Below are positions 28,659 to 38,417 of a DNA stretch of 64,000 nucleotides, one piece after another (within the stretch, counting starts at the first letter, position 1; every line of letters starts with the position of its first letter). Origin of the DNA: Chrysochromulina tobinii. Taxonomy: Eukaryota > Haptophyta > Prymnesiales > Chrysochromulinaceae. The notes under the pieces were generated by a model that made no database searches, was not told the origin of the DNA, and was given only the letters and a program-made list of their open reading frames with translations. Where the stretch lies: assembly GCA_001275005.1 (NCBI GenBank), contig JWZX01003090.1, positions 1 through 64,000 on the forward strand, read 5' to 3'. A program made the position numbers and the translations under genes.

Positions 28659-30853
28659 AGCTCGCCCATCTCGTTGGCCACGGCCTCGGCCAAGTCTGCC
28701 GCGCTACCATCGCTCGGCAGCCCGCCGGCGAAGCTATCGTCCACGTCATCGTCCACGTCAGCAGCAGCCGCGTCGGTGGCCTCGTGGGTCGCGGCGGCGC
28801 GCGTGGCGATGCTCGGGGACAGGCTGGCGCGATCGGACCGCATGGGACAGCGGTACGGGTAGCGCGGAGGCTCGTAGCCCTCGACGTCCGCATGTGCCTG
28901 CCTGAGCACGTCCCGATCCGTGTCCTCGCGCAGCGCCGCGAGCATCTGCTGCGTCATCGGGTGAGAGACAAAGGGGCTGCTCTCAGCGAGAAGCCGCCCG
29001 CGCACGAGCGTTGCTAGAGCGAGACGCACGTTCGCCACACGGTCGGTGACGATGGGCAGCAGCGCGGGCAGCACCTTCTCGAGGCTGATCGGTGGCGGCA
29101 ACCCCTCGAGCAGCGAGGCGCAGATCTGCACGCAGTTGGCGCGCTTGTGGCACGAAGGCGCGCGCGCCATCGACACAATCGTGTCCACAAACTCTCCGAG
29201 GATGCTAAACGTCTCCTCAGCTTCCTTGTAAGCCTCGCTCTCGGGAGAGAGCGGATGCTCCTCGGACGGCGGCGGCACTGCCGCCGCCGCGAGCGCGAGC
29301 GGCTGCAGCAGCTTGCCCACCTGGCCGATGGCTGTCTGGCGCACCTCGGCGACCGAGTCCGTACACAGGCTGAACGCGAGCGGCAGCAGTGTGTCGAGAG
29401 TCGCCGCCCGATCGTACGCAGCGCCAAACTCCGCGAGCTGCGAGGCAAGCAGTTGGCGGAAGCGCCAGTTATCGGTCTCGGCGCGCACCTCACCCAGGAT
29501 CGGCAGGTACTGCAGGCGCGTCTCGGGCAGCAGGCAGCCCACGAAGGCTGCCAGGTGCTGGATGACTCCAACCTTGACCTCGTCGAGGTCCTTAATGAAG
29601 AGGTCAAACGTGGGCAAGAGTGCACTCTCCGAGAGCTCGGGGCCGAGGATGGCAGCGATGTCGTGCAGGGAGCATGAGAGGGTGCGGCGCACCTTCCACT
29701 GGATGTTGCTCGCGAGCGTGCCGAAGGCTTCGGCCAGGTCAGCCCAGCGCTCGCGCCCCACGGCCTGCGCCACGCCCGGAAAGTTGTACGCGCAGCTGTA
29801 CGCGACGTCTGAGTCCGCGGCCGTCGGGTTGGAGGGATTTGCGAGCTGCGTGAACTGTTCGAGGAGCGCGCTCGAGATGGCATCGGCTGGCAGCGTGGCG
29901 ATAAAGGGGCCGAGCGCCTGGCATGCGGAGATGCGTACCCAACGTGACGAGTCCACGTGGAACTCATGCATCAGCTTCTCGAGCTGCCCGGTGCGCACCT
30001 CGAGGGGCATCACTGCCGACACCTCCGCAAGGCTCTCGACACTCGCCTTGCGCACGCCCCAGATCTCGTCGCGCGCGAGCACCTCGAAGATGGGGAGCAG
30101 CCGGCCAACTGTTAGCTCGGGCCCCACCACCGTCGAAACCGCGCCCACGCGCAGCGCCGCCGCCTTGCGCACCCGGAAGGCGGGGTCGTCGGCGAGGCAC
30201 ACGAGCTCGGGCAGCACGTACTGGCAGCACAGGTCGTAGCCGAGCACGGGGGCGAGCGAGCCGAGCAGCTGCGTGGCGACCACGCGGTGCTCCTCGACCT
30301 CGTTGTCGTGCGCCAGGCACAGCACCTCGCGCAGCACCGTGTCGCCCACGTCTCCTGCGTCGATGAGCGCCGCTAGCTCGAGCAGCGCCTCGGCCGCAGC
30401 CTCGGAGAGGCCGGGCGAGTTGCCGCTCGCATCCTGCGAGCCGCTGCTCAGTAGCGATGTGAGAAGCGGCACAAGCTCCCTCAGCACGCATTCCTTGGCG
30501 GTCGCCTCAGAGCCATTGGCAGCAGCCGTGCCATCCTTACGACCTGCCTGTACATCAGGCTCAGACAGGAGGACCCTGGCAAGCGGCACAATCTGCTCGA
30601 CGAGCGTCTCGCGCACGGCCACATCGGGGTCAATGGAGATCATCTTCAGCAGCGGCACGATGCGCGAGAGCGCATCTGTGGCGCCCACCTCCTCTGCGCA
30701 GGCTGCAATCTCTCGCACGTGCACCAGCCGCTGGACCGACGCGCCTGAGGTGCTGAAGCGCTCGACGCGCTCGAGGAGGGTGAGGGTCTCATCAATTTCG
30801 AGACCGGCGCCCTGAGGCGGCACAGGCAGCCCTTCACCATCCTCCATCGGCAT
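28622..30853 (-). CDS. PPP4R1: Protein phosphatase 4 regulatory subunit 1 (HEAT-repeat)
   Basis: PPP4R1 is a HEAT-repeat scaffold that binds the PP4 catalytic subunit and directs it to substrates. The product is 743 residues from the ATG at 30853, uninterrupted. HEAT repeats run from about residue 60 to 640. The most diagnostic part is YSCAYNFPGVAQAVGRERW near 355, then LASNIQWKVRRTLSCSLHDI and DLFIKDLDEVKVGVIQHLAAF, then NWRFRQLLASQLAEF, all matching animal PPP4R1 in order. It ends with an acidic Ala/Asp-rich tail (ADVDDDVDDSFAGG) and a repeat-derived C-terminus. A PP2A A-subunit is the main alternative but fits less well. Confidence 0.88.
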   Translation of the reverse strand: MPMEDGEGLPVPPQGAGLEIDETLTLLERVERFSTSGASVQRLVHVREIAACAEEVGATDALSRIVPLLKMISIDPDVAVRETLVEQIVPLARVLLSEPDVQAGRKDGTAAANGSEATAKECVLRELVPLLTSLLSSGSQDASGNSPGLSEAAAEALLELAALIDAGDVGDTVLREVLCLAHDNEVEEHRVVATQLLGSLAPVLGYDLCCQYVLPELVCLADDPAFRVRKAAALRVGAVSTVVGPELTVGRLLPIFEVLARDEIWGVRKASVESLAEVSAVMPLEVRTGQLEKLMHEFHVDSSRWVRISACQALGPFIATLPADAISSALLEQFTQLANPSNPTAADSDVAYSCAYNFPGVAQAVGRERWADLAEAFGTLASNIQWKVRRTLSCSLHDIAAILGPELSESALLPTFDLFIKDLDEVKVGVIQHLAAFVGCLLPETRLQYLPILGEVRAETDNWRFRQLLASQLAEFGAAYDRAATLDTLLPLAFSLCTDSVAEVRQTAIGQVGKLLQPLALAAAAVPPPSEEHPLSPESEAYKEAEETFSILGEFVDTIVSMARAPSCHKRANCVQICASLLEGLPPPISLEKVLPALLPIVTDRVANVRLALATLVRGRLLAESSPFVSHPMTQQMLAALREDTDRDVLRQAHADVEGYEPPRYPYRCPMRSDRASLSPSIATRAAATHEATDAAAADVDDDVDDSFAGGLPSDGSAADLAEAVANEMGELNLGTVDEPGDR

Positions 30854-31111
30854 TGAGGGCCGTCGGGCGGTGTGAACGTTAACACGGATAGAACCGGGGC
30901 TTTTCGCTTATATGTACAACTTGAATCCTGTTCGTGAGCTCCTTCGTAGGGACCCACTAGCTATACACTAGCTTGGGACCTTTAATCGCCGCCCTATTTT
31001 CTCGACTATCTTGTCCCACTCGCGCATCCTTCTCCTATAAGTGACTTTAATGTCGCTCCAACTCACGCGCCGACTCACGTCGGAGCACTAAGTATACAGA
31101 TCCCCTCTGAC

Positions 31112-34100
31112 TCAAACGGGCAAGCCGAGCTCCTTCAACTTCCACTTGGGCACGCCGATGCTCTTCAGCTCCTCGAGGTCGAAGCCGGCCTCCTTGAGCT
31201 CCTTGGCTGAGAGGCCTGCGTCCCCAAGCTGCTTGATGGTGAAGCCGGCGTGCTTGAGCTCGTCGGCTGGGAAACTGCAATTGACTAGGTGCAACGCAGA
31301 ATATCCACCGGCCTTGAGCTCCGCGGCGGTGAAGCCCACGTCCTCGAGGTCGTTCGCGGAGAAGAACGCCTCCCTGAGCGCCTGGACACCAAAGTCCACC
31401 CCCTTGAGCTCCTTTGCGCTGAACCCGCCGATCTTGAGTTCGTACGCCGAGTAGCCGACCTTGCGCAGCTCGTCGACGCTGAAACCAGCGAGGCGCAAAT
31501 CATGGCACGTGTAGGCTGGGCAGGCTTTGAGTTCGGCGGCGCTGAATCCGACATCGCGCAGCGTCTTGGGCTTGAAGCCGCACTCGCGCATCTCGTCCAC
31601 CGAGCAGCCCGTGTCCCTAAGCTCTTTCGGCGGCAGGCCGCCGCGCTTCAGATCCATCATCGTGAAGCCGACGGCCTTGAGCTCGGTAGCCGAATAGTCC
31701 ACGGCGCGCAGCTCGGACACGGTGAACCCACCGGTGCGCATCTCGGATAGCGTGAAGCCAACGGGCTTCAAATCGGCGGCCAAGTAACCTCCGGCCCTTA
31801 GCTCGGACGCGGGGAAACCCGCAACCCTGAGCTCGGCCGCGCTGACTCCGCCCTGCTTGAACTGAGACAACGTGTAGCCGCCCGCCTTCATCTCGTTGGG
31901 TGTGAAACCGCCTGCTTTCAGCTCGACGACGCTGAAGCCACCCTCGAGCAACTCCGGCACTGGGAAGCCGTTCTGCTTGAGCTCCTTGGCGGTGCACCCG
32001 CCCAGTCGCAGCTCGACCGTCGTGAAGCGCACCAGCTTGAGCTCCTTTGCGTTGAAGCCCGCGCCGCGCAGCTCGGCCACATTGTACCCGATGGCCTTGA
32101 GCTCCTTGGCGGTGCACCCCTCATCTTTGAGTTCCTTGGCCGGATACCCCTCCTTCCTGAGCTCGTCCAGCGTAAAGGCCGTCGACGCCTTGAAGCCCGC
32201 GGCCTTGATTTCCTTTGCAGAGAAGCCCCCCTGCTTCAGGGCATGCGCCCCAATCCCCGCAAGACGAAGCTCCTGCCCGGTGAACCCGGCGTCCTTGAGC
32301 TCGCTGAGGGTGAATACCGATGCGGCCCGGAAGCCCGCGTCTTCGACGTCCTTGGCTGAGTAGCCGGCCTCCTTGAGCTGCGATGCTGAAAACCCAGCGA
32401 TGCCGAGCTGTCGCGAGTTGTAACCCGCCTTCTTCAACTCCTTACCTTTGAAACCAGCCACTTTGAGCTGATCAGCGCTAAAGCTTGCCGCCTTGAGTTC
32501 CGTTCCAGTGTATCCACCGTTCTTAAGGTCCTTTGCGGTACACCCGACTGCCTTCAGGTCCGTCGCGGAATAACCACCATCCCTCATCTCGGAAGGCGTG
32601 AAGCCAGCCTGCACGAGCTCTTGCGACTGGAAAATTTTCTTGAGATCGGTCGGAAGAAAACCGCCTGCCTTGAGCTCGGCCGCTGTAAAGCCGTACTCTT
32701 CGAGCTCTGAAGCGGTGAACCCCGCCGGACGCAGCTGGTTCGCTTTGTACCCGGCGTCAATGAGCTCGGCGAGCGGGTACTGTGCTTCCACGAGCTGTTC
32801 AACATTCAGGCCGGCAGTACGCATCTGCTTCGCCGTGAATCCGACGCCATTCATTTCGATAGCCGCGAAGCCTTGGCCTTCCGCGTACAGATCTTTGGCG
32901 GCAAAGCCAACGTCCTTCAGCTGCTGCGCGTTAAAGCCCGCGTCACGCATGGCGCGCGCCGCGTAGCCGGCAGTCTTGAGCTCGCCTACACTCAGGCCAG
33001 CCCCCTTGAGCTCAATCGCCGAGAATCCACCCTCCATGAGCGTCTGAGGCAGAAAGCCACCCGAGATGAGATCGTGAGCGGTGAAGCCGCCTCTCTTGAG
33101 CTCCCGCGCCGCAAAGCCACCATCCTTGAGCTCATGCACCATGCAACCCGCCTCGCGCAGCTCTTGGGCCGATGAATACCCGCCCTCCTTGAGCTCCTTG
33201 GCGGTGAAGCCCACGGACGTGAGCTCGTGCGCTGCAAATCCCACCTCGTGCAGCTCCGAAGGGGTGAAGCCCGCCCCCTTGAGCTCTTTGACGGAGTATC
33301 CCACCGCCTTCATCTCAGACAGTGCGATGCCTTCCAACTTCAATCCGGTTGCTGAGATGCCGGCCGCCTTGAGATCCGCCACTGAGGCGCCTGCGCCAGT
33401 GAGCTCTGCCAGAGAGGCACCGGCGGCACGCAGTTCCTCGGCGCCGTAGCCAACGTCCTGGAGCTCCTGGGCGGAGAAACCCGCATACCGAAGGTCCGAG
33501 AGCACAAAACCCACCTCTTTGAGCTCCCTGATCGTGCAGTTGGCGTCTCGGAGGTCCCGTGCGGAGCACCCGGCGTTCTTGCAGATCTCGACGGTCCACC
33601 CTGCGTCGAGCAGCTCGAGGGCACTGTAGCCAGCGCCACGTACCTTCTTGGCATTGAACCCGGCCTCCTTCATCTCGCTCGACTTGTAACCCACGGATCG
33701 CATCAGGGTCGGGTCGTAACCTGCGACCTTGAGTTCTTGCGCCTTGAAGCCCGCTGCCTTCATCTCGCTAGCATAATATCCTGCCGCCTTGAGGTCGGTG
33801 GCCGTGAAACCGCCTACCTTGAGTTCAGTGAGATCGAACAGCTCCTTGAGCTCCGCGGCCATGAAGCCGGCTAACCGCATCTCCAGCGGTGTGTACTTGA
33901 GTGGATGGAGCTCCTTCGCAGTGAACGTGCCTTCCCTGAGCTCGGTTACGCTGAACCCGTTCGCCTTGAGTTCTTCCGCAGTAAAGCCGACCGCCTTAAG
34001 TTGCCGTGCAGGAAAACCGCCCAACCGCAGGTCCGCGGCTGTGTAGCCTGCCAATTTGAGCTGTGCTGCTGAGAATCCGCCCTTCCTTAACTCCCCGGCG

Positions 34101-37100
34101 GTGTAGCCGCCCGCCATCAGCTGCGAAGCCTTGAGCTTCGCGGCTTTCATCTCTGCCCCCGTGTACCCGCCCTTACGAAGGTCAGGCAACAGGAAGCCGG
34201 TGCACAGCAGATCCTCCGCCTTGAAGCCAACCGAGCGCAAGGACTCGGCGCTGATGAGGACGAGCAAGTGCCCTTGTCTGATTGAACCGCTGACGATCAA
34301 TCTTACAAGCTGTGAACAATAGTCTTCACGCTTGACCTTGCCTCGGCGCATGTCCATGAGCAGCCTGGAAACATTCTCGCCAGCCACCTGCTCGTGCGGC
34401 TCGACCACCCCAACATTAAGGTTCCGTCGTCGGAGCTCGGTCATGAAGATCAACTCTGCACGCCACGGCCCCCCTGGCCGAAAAATGGGTGCGTCTCGGA
34501 GCGCGGCCGCCCCACCGTCCCTGCCCCGCAGCTGCTTGATTGGCATGCCGTAGCCAGATTCGGCCGAGATGGTGAGCACTTCGAGCTCCGACAGCACGGC
34601 GCCATTCTTGTTCATTTGCTCCACCAGCATCGCGCCGCCGGAGCCAGGCTTTGTGAAGTCGATCCCACTGATGGACAGGTCCAGAGTCACGAGGCTCGCA
34701 TTCTTCGACAGCGCGTCCACCAGAGGAGTGATTTCGGAGTCCTCCAGCTCGTATGGACACGTAAAGGTGAGGATCGTCCCCTTCTTGAGTGCATCGAGCG
34801 GCAGACCAGCGCCAACATGCCAGAGCTGCACTGCCTTCGCCACGACCGTCAAGCCCGCTTGCCGCGCGGCAAACACGAGCTCGATCCAAGTCTTCAGAAT
34901 TGCCACGACCGAAATCGTGATGGACTTGGGTAGCAGGGTAACGAACTCGAAGAGGGCGAGCTCGGAGGGCGTCGCAGTGCCGGCCTGCACGTGCTTGATC
35001 ACGGCCACGTACACAAAGCCTTGCAGCACGCACTGCGGGAAGCTCTCGATGAGCACCTCGGCGATGATGCGCGTCGCCTTGTAGGCAGGCACGAACTGGC
35101 GTAGCCAGTCGGGAAAGGGGAGGACCGCCAGCAGGCCAAAGGGCTCGAGAAACATGAGGAAATCGAGCAGCAGCAGACCCATCGGGAAGCCGGTCCAAAT
35201 GAATGAGATTGTAATGGCGCTGTCCGCACCGAAGGTTGCTCTCAGGTACGGGATGACGCGGACGTATACGACCAGGAACTGTGCGATGAGCAGGATGAAG
35301 GATGCCGAAGCATAAATATAGCTGCCGGAGTTGTAAAAGAGCATGAGCACGCTGACGTCCGAGATTATGTCGGCAAAGTAGATGCTGATGGCCATGATGC
35401 CGGAGATGCTGCGAAGGATGCCCTTGAAGATGGATCCCTTGAGGAACTGAGCGAGCAGTGGAACCTCTTTCACGTGATCCTCGGCCGCTTCCGCCATGGG
35501 GCTATCCTTTGCAGGCAGCTTCTTCGATGCTGGCTGTTGGGCCATCACGTTGAGCTCCTTGCGCAGCTCCTCCCGTCGCGTTTGCAGCTGCTTGAGCTCG
35601 TGCCGCTCCTCGTGCACCTTCTCCGTCGCTGACTTGGGCAGCAGCTGCACTCGAAGCTCCTTCATCTCGCACTCCGCCATCACGACTCGGAGCTCATTGA
35701 CCATATCCGAAGCCGTCACCGGCCGCTTCTCTGGCTCTGCGCCGTCCGCCTCCTCTAGCCGGGCATAACTTCCGCCCCCTTGTCGTCGCTCCTTCTCTCG
35801 TAGGGCCATCCTGCGCTCCGCCGTTGTGCGCTCCATCCAGTCGGTGATATCCTTGAGGAAGAGAACGAAAGTGGCACAGGAGAAGAAGGCACCGAAGAGG
35901 CTCATAAGGTAATAGACGGGGTGCCGTTCGGCGTAATCCCACGTGGCGTCCTGCGCCCTTACATAGAAGGGGGGCTGCATCGGCGGCGGAGGCGGCGCAT
36001 TTGGAAGCACCGGTTGATCGGTGAAAGCATCCATGAGCCATTGTATTCCCCACCATATGGGGATCACTAGCAGGGCCAAGTACTGGAGTAGGCCCATTTC
36101 GATGAGCTCTGCTGCACACATGGTGATAGCGCTCCAGATCATCGGAAAGAAGGTGAAGATGCTCTGCCAGAGGTTCTGCACCTCCTCGGACTCTTCTTCT
36201 TCTTCCTCCTCGTCTTCCACCACCAACGCTTCGCTCGTTGAAGCGTTGCGTACCATTGCCGGTCCCGATGCCGCTGCAGCCGCAGCAAGTCCAGCTGTTG
36301 GAAGGATGACCTGCACCGGCAGAGTGTTCTCCGGTCTGTCTGCATCCTCGCGGTCAGGGGACTTCATGCGGCTCGCTGTCGACGAGTCGGCTGCTGCTTG
36401 CCTGCGCGTCGCGACGCTGCCGTGACCGCCACCTAAGCCCGACCCGCCGTCGCCTCTAGAAGGGCCGGTGGTCGCAGGGCTCACCGTACGCTTGCTGGTG
36501 CTCGTTGTCTGGGTGCTGGCGAGCTCGGCCACTGCGCCGCGCTTGCTGAAGAACGTGTCAGAGGCCGAGAACATACGCGAGCTCATGTCAGAAGCCTTCT
36601 GCACGACCTTCTGCGCTCGGCTCTGCGGGCGTTCGTCGGAAGGTTTTGTGATTGCGTGCTCCTCGTCGTTAGACGACAGACCAGATTCTTCGGAGGCGAA
36701 TTCGGTAGGAGCCTCTGGCGCAGCAGCCTCTGCATGTGCTGCTGGAGCTGCTTGCGCGGATGGAGCTGCTCGCGCGGATGGCGCGGCTCGCGCGGATGGC
36801 GCGGCTCGCGCGGATGGCGCGGCGAACGTCTGCGCTACTTCTGATTCTTCGCCTGCGCCGGAGCTTGCCGTATCAGCATTTCCGACCTTCGCGGATCCTT
36901 GAGCACCCACCATCTTCCGAGAGCTTCCCATCAGCATCCGAAAACTCTCTTGAATCGCGAGGGCTTTTGAAGCGGCGGTCACTCGTAAAGAGGGTAGTCT
37001 GTTCAGGGCTGGCTTGCTCATCTGTGGCTGCGATGATCCTGGTAAGCTGCTGCAAACACCCGCCGCTCCATTAGGCTCCGATGAGCAGGCCTGTGGTAAT

Positions 37101-37546
37101 CGGTGTTGTGCTGAGTTGCTGATCAGTGGCTGCGACGATTCTGATGAGCGGCTGCAAGGACGACCAGCCATTCGGCTAGGCTCTGAGCGCTGCTTTGTGG
37201 ATGAGCTGGCCTGAAAAGCAGGCGTGCGTTGCGGCTGGATCGGCTTCCGACCACCAGGTCGATGAGCCGCCTCGCCGCTCGAGAGCACCGTACTCGACAT
37301 TGTGCTCACGGCAGTCCACGCGGCAGCTAGCCGCAAGCAGGTTGCCAGCCAGTCACCTGCCTTCAGCCGCCAGCGGCAGCCAGCCGATACAGTTAGGGAT
37401 TCTCTCGAAGGTGAGGACCTAGTCCTCGAGCTTTTTGGACTGCCCGCAAACACCTCGCACGCAGCCGAGCTCTGTTCAACACAACGCCCGAACCTAAGCA
37501 CACATGAGCACAGAGCCGCTATAACTTCGGACGGAGGTGTGACCAT
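31112..37546 (-). CDS. Giant membrane protein: XK-like membrane domain, LRR-like segment and about 100 decapeptide repeats
   Basis: 2144 residues from the ATG at 37546, one exon. Residues 1-440 are Ser/Ala-rich and low complexity, including an AAPSAR repeat (36751-36830), so the true start may be internal (for example MSSTVL at residue 82). An acidic Glu run precedes two hydrophobic helices at about 460-510, and another lies at 542-565. A coiled coil (about 575-670) follows. A multi-helix domain at about 710-860 carries YFADIISDVSVLML and IESFPQCVLQGFVY, resembling the XK/Xkr scramblase signatures. An LRR-like piece (LVTLDLSISGIDF) is near 915-1000. From about 1105 to the end are ten-residue units with consensus AG[FY]SAxELKx. 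Localisation is probably the plasma membrane or an endomembrane; the function is unknown. The Xkr link is moderate; the repeats are unmistakable. Confidence 0.85.
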   Translation of the reverse strand: MVTPPSEVIAALCSCVLRFGRCVEQSSAACEVFAGSPKSSRTRSSPSRESLTVSAGCRWRLKAGDWLATCLRLAAAWTAVSTMSSTVLSSGEAAHRPGGRKPIQPQRTPAFQASSSTKQRSEPSRMAGRPCSRSSESSQPLISNSAQHRLPQACSSEPNGAAGVCSSLPGSSQPQMSKPALNRLPSLRVTAASKALAIQESFRMLMGSSRKMVGAQGSAKVGNADTASSGAGEESEVAQTFAAPSARAAPSARAAPSARAAPSAQAAPAAHAEAAAPEAPTEFASEESGLSSNDEEHAITKPSDERPQSRAQKVVQKASDMSSRMFSASDTFFSKRGAVAELASTQTTSTSKRTVSPATTGPSRGDGGSGLGGGHGSVATRRQAAADSSTASRMKSPDREDADRPENTLPVQVILPTAGLAAAAAASGPAMVRNASTSEALVVEDEEEEEEESEEVQNLWQSIFTFFPMIWSAITMCAAELIEMGLLQYLALLVIPIWWGIQWLMDAFTDQPVLPNAPPPPPMQPPFYVRAQDATWDYAERHPVYYLMSLFGAFFSCATFVLFLKDITDWMERTTAERRMALREKERRQGGGSYARLEEADGAEPEKRPVTASDMVNELRVVMAECEMKELRVQLLPKSATEKVHEERHELKQLQTRREELRKELNVMAQQPASKKLPAKDSPMAEAAEDHVKEVPLLAQFLKGSIFKGILRSISGIMAISIYFADIISDVSVLMLFYNSGSYIYASASFILLIAQFLVVYVRVIPYLRATFGADSAITISFIWTGFPMGLLLLDFLMFLEPFGLLAVLPFPDWLRQFVPAYKATRIIAEVLIESFPQCVLQGFVYVAVIKHVQAGTATPSELALFEFVTLLPKSITISVVAILKTWIELVFAARQAGLTVVAKAVQLWHVGAGLPLDALKKGTILTFTCPYELEDSEITPLVDALSKNASLVTLDLSISGIDFTKPGSGGAMLVEQMNKNGAVLSELEVLTISAESGYGMPIKQLRGRDGGAAALRDAPIFRPGGPWRAELIFMTELRRRNLNVGVVEPHEQVAGENVSRLLMDMRRGKVKREDYCSQLVRLIVSGSIRQGHLLVLISAESLRSVGFKAEDLLCTGFLLPDLRKGGYTGAEMKAAKLKASQLMAGGYTAGELRKGGFSAAQLKLAGYTAADLRLGGFPARQLKAVGFTAEELKANGFSVTELREGTFTAKELHPLKYTPLEMRLAGFMAAELKELFDLTELKVGGFTATDLKAAGYYASEMKAAGFKAQELKVAGYDPTLMRSVGYKSSEMKEAGFNAKKVRGAGYSALELLDAGWTVEICKNAGCSARDLRDANCTIRELKEVGFVLSDLRYAGFSAQELQDVGYGAEELRAAGASLAELTGAGASVADLKAAGISATGLKLEGIALSEMKAVGYSVKELKGAGFTPSELHEVGFAAHELTSVGFTAKELKEGGYSSAQELREAGCMVHELKDGGFAARELKRGGFTAHDLISGGFLPQTLMEGGFSAIELKGAGLSVGELKTAGYAARAMRDAGFNAQQLKDVGFAAKDLYAEGQGFAAIEMNGVGFTAKQMRTAGLNVEQLVEAQYPLAELIDAGYKANQLRPAGFTASELEEYGFTAAELKAGGFLPTDLKKIFQSQELVQAGFTPSEMRDGGYSATDLKAVGCTAKDLKNGGYTGTELKAASFSADQLKVAGFKGKELKKAGYNSRQLGIAGFSASQLKEAGYSAKDVEDAGFRAASVFTLSELKDAGFTGQELRLAGIGAHALKQGGFSAKEIKAAGFKASTAFTLDELRKEGYPAKELKDEGCTAKELKAIGYNVAELRGAGFNAKELKLVRFTTVELRLGGCTAKELKQNGFPVPELLEGGFSVVELKAGGFTPNEMKAGGYTLSQFKQGGVSAAELRVAGFPASELRAGGYLAADLKPVGFTLSEMRTGGFTVSELRAVDYSATELKAVGFTMMDLKRGGLPPKELRDTGCSVDEMRECGFKPKTLRDVGFSAAELKACPAYTCHDLRLAGFSVDELRKVGYSAYELKIGGFSAKELKGVDFGVQALREAFFSANDLEDVGFTAAELKAGGYSALHLVNCSFPADELKHAGFTIKQLGDAGLSAKELKEAGFDLEELKSIGVPKWKLKELGLPV
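31118..34240 (-). repeat. Decapeptide (30-bp) repeat array, about 100 units
   Basis: The protein-level consensus is A-G-F/Y-S/T-A-x-E-L-K-x. The DNA copies are diverged, so the array is old and kept by selection on the protein. Register breaks occur at a few units (for example ELFDLTELK, SSAQELREAG, SVFTLSELKDAG, AFTLDELRKEG). Confidence 0.9.
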
Positions 37547-38417
37547 CTACGACAACACATCGTAACAGGACTACTAATCCCTGGCCAGTCAGGCTTCTCT
37601 CCACGAAGGAGGGGCGTCGGGAACCGCTGCAGACTGCCAGCACAGCGCCTCTAGGTTCTACTCCGCGAAGGTCCTTATACAATCATGTCCGCGGCGGCCG
37701 CGCGCCGCCGGGCGTGCGCGCGGCGGCGCCAGGCGAGGCCGCCCCTCGCGACCACGAGCTGTACAACTCGAAGCGACCTGTCCGCAGTGGTCGGACGAAA
37801 GCCGACATTAAACCGACAGTGGTGCGCAGATAGTCACGCACCTAGACCGAAGACCGACCGAAACAGAGCCCTTTGCATGCTTGCGGTAACTGCTATTCGC
37901 ACAATCGAACACAACTACACCGCGCAGCAACTGTGGCACCGCGCGCCCGGGTCCCAGACGGCCAAGCATCAAGAGCCCCAAGCCCGCGAAGCATCCATCC
38001 AGTACGTTCCACTCCACTTCTTTCTCCTGCGAACGCATCATCTCTCCTATAATTTCCGCTCACGCGTCGTCCTCGCTCTTCTGCGCAGTGGCCAGTGAGC
38101 ACAGCAGCCATAGTAAGCAGCCACACACGGGGTGTCCGCGGTGTACGGTGACCGAATGTGATCGAGCTATCACCCGACTCCACCCCGACAGCTCCGCCGC
38201 CGCGTGCGGTCGCGACATGCCACGGGCTCTGGACCACGCGCGCAGACTCTCGCATATAGTTCTTGCCACGCTCAGCAGAGCGCCGTGCGGTCGCCTTCAG
38301 CAGCTATGCGCGCTTGCAGACTTGGTGATGTTGTCACTTCGAGAGCCGCACCATAGACGATGGCGGAGGCACGTGATTGGATAACTGTTCAAAGCGACGG
38401 AGACACTCAGAGCGCTA
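37547..38417. other. Intergenic, 870 bp
   Basis: No gene is supported. Plus-strand ORFs here have no recognisable sequence. It contains the upstream region of the giant repeat gene. Confidence 0.35.
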
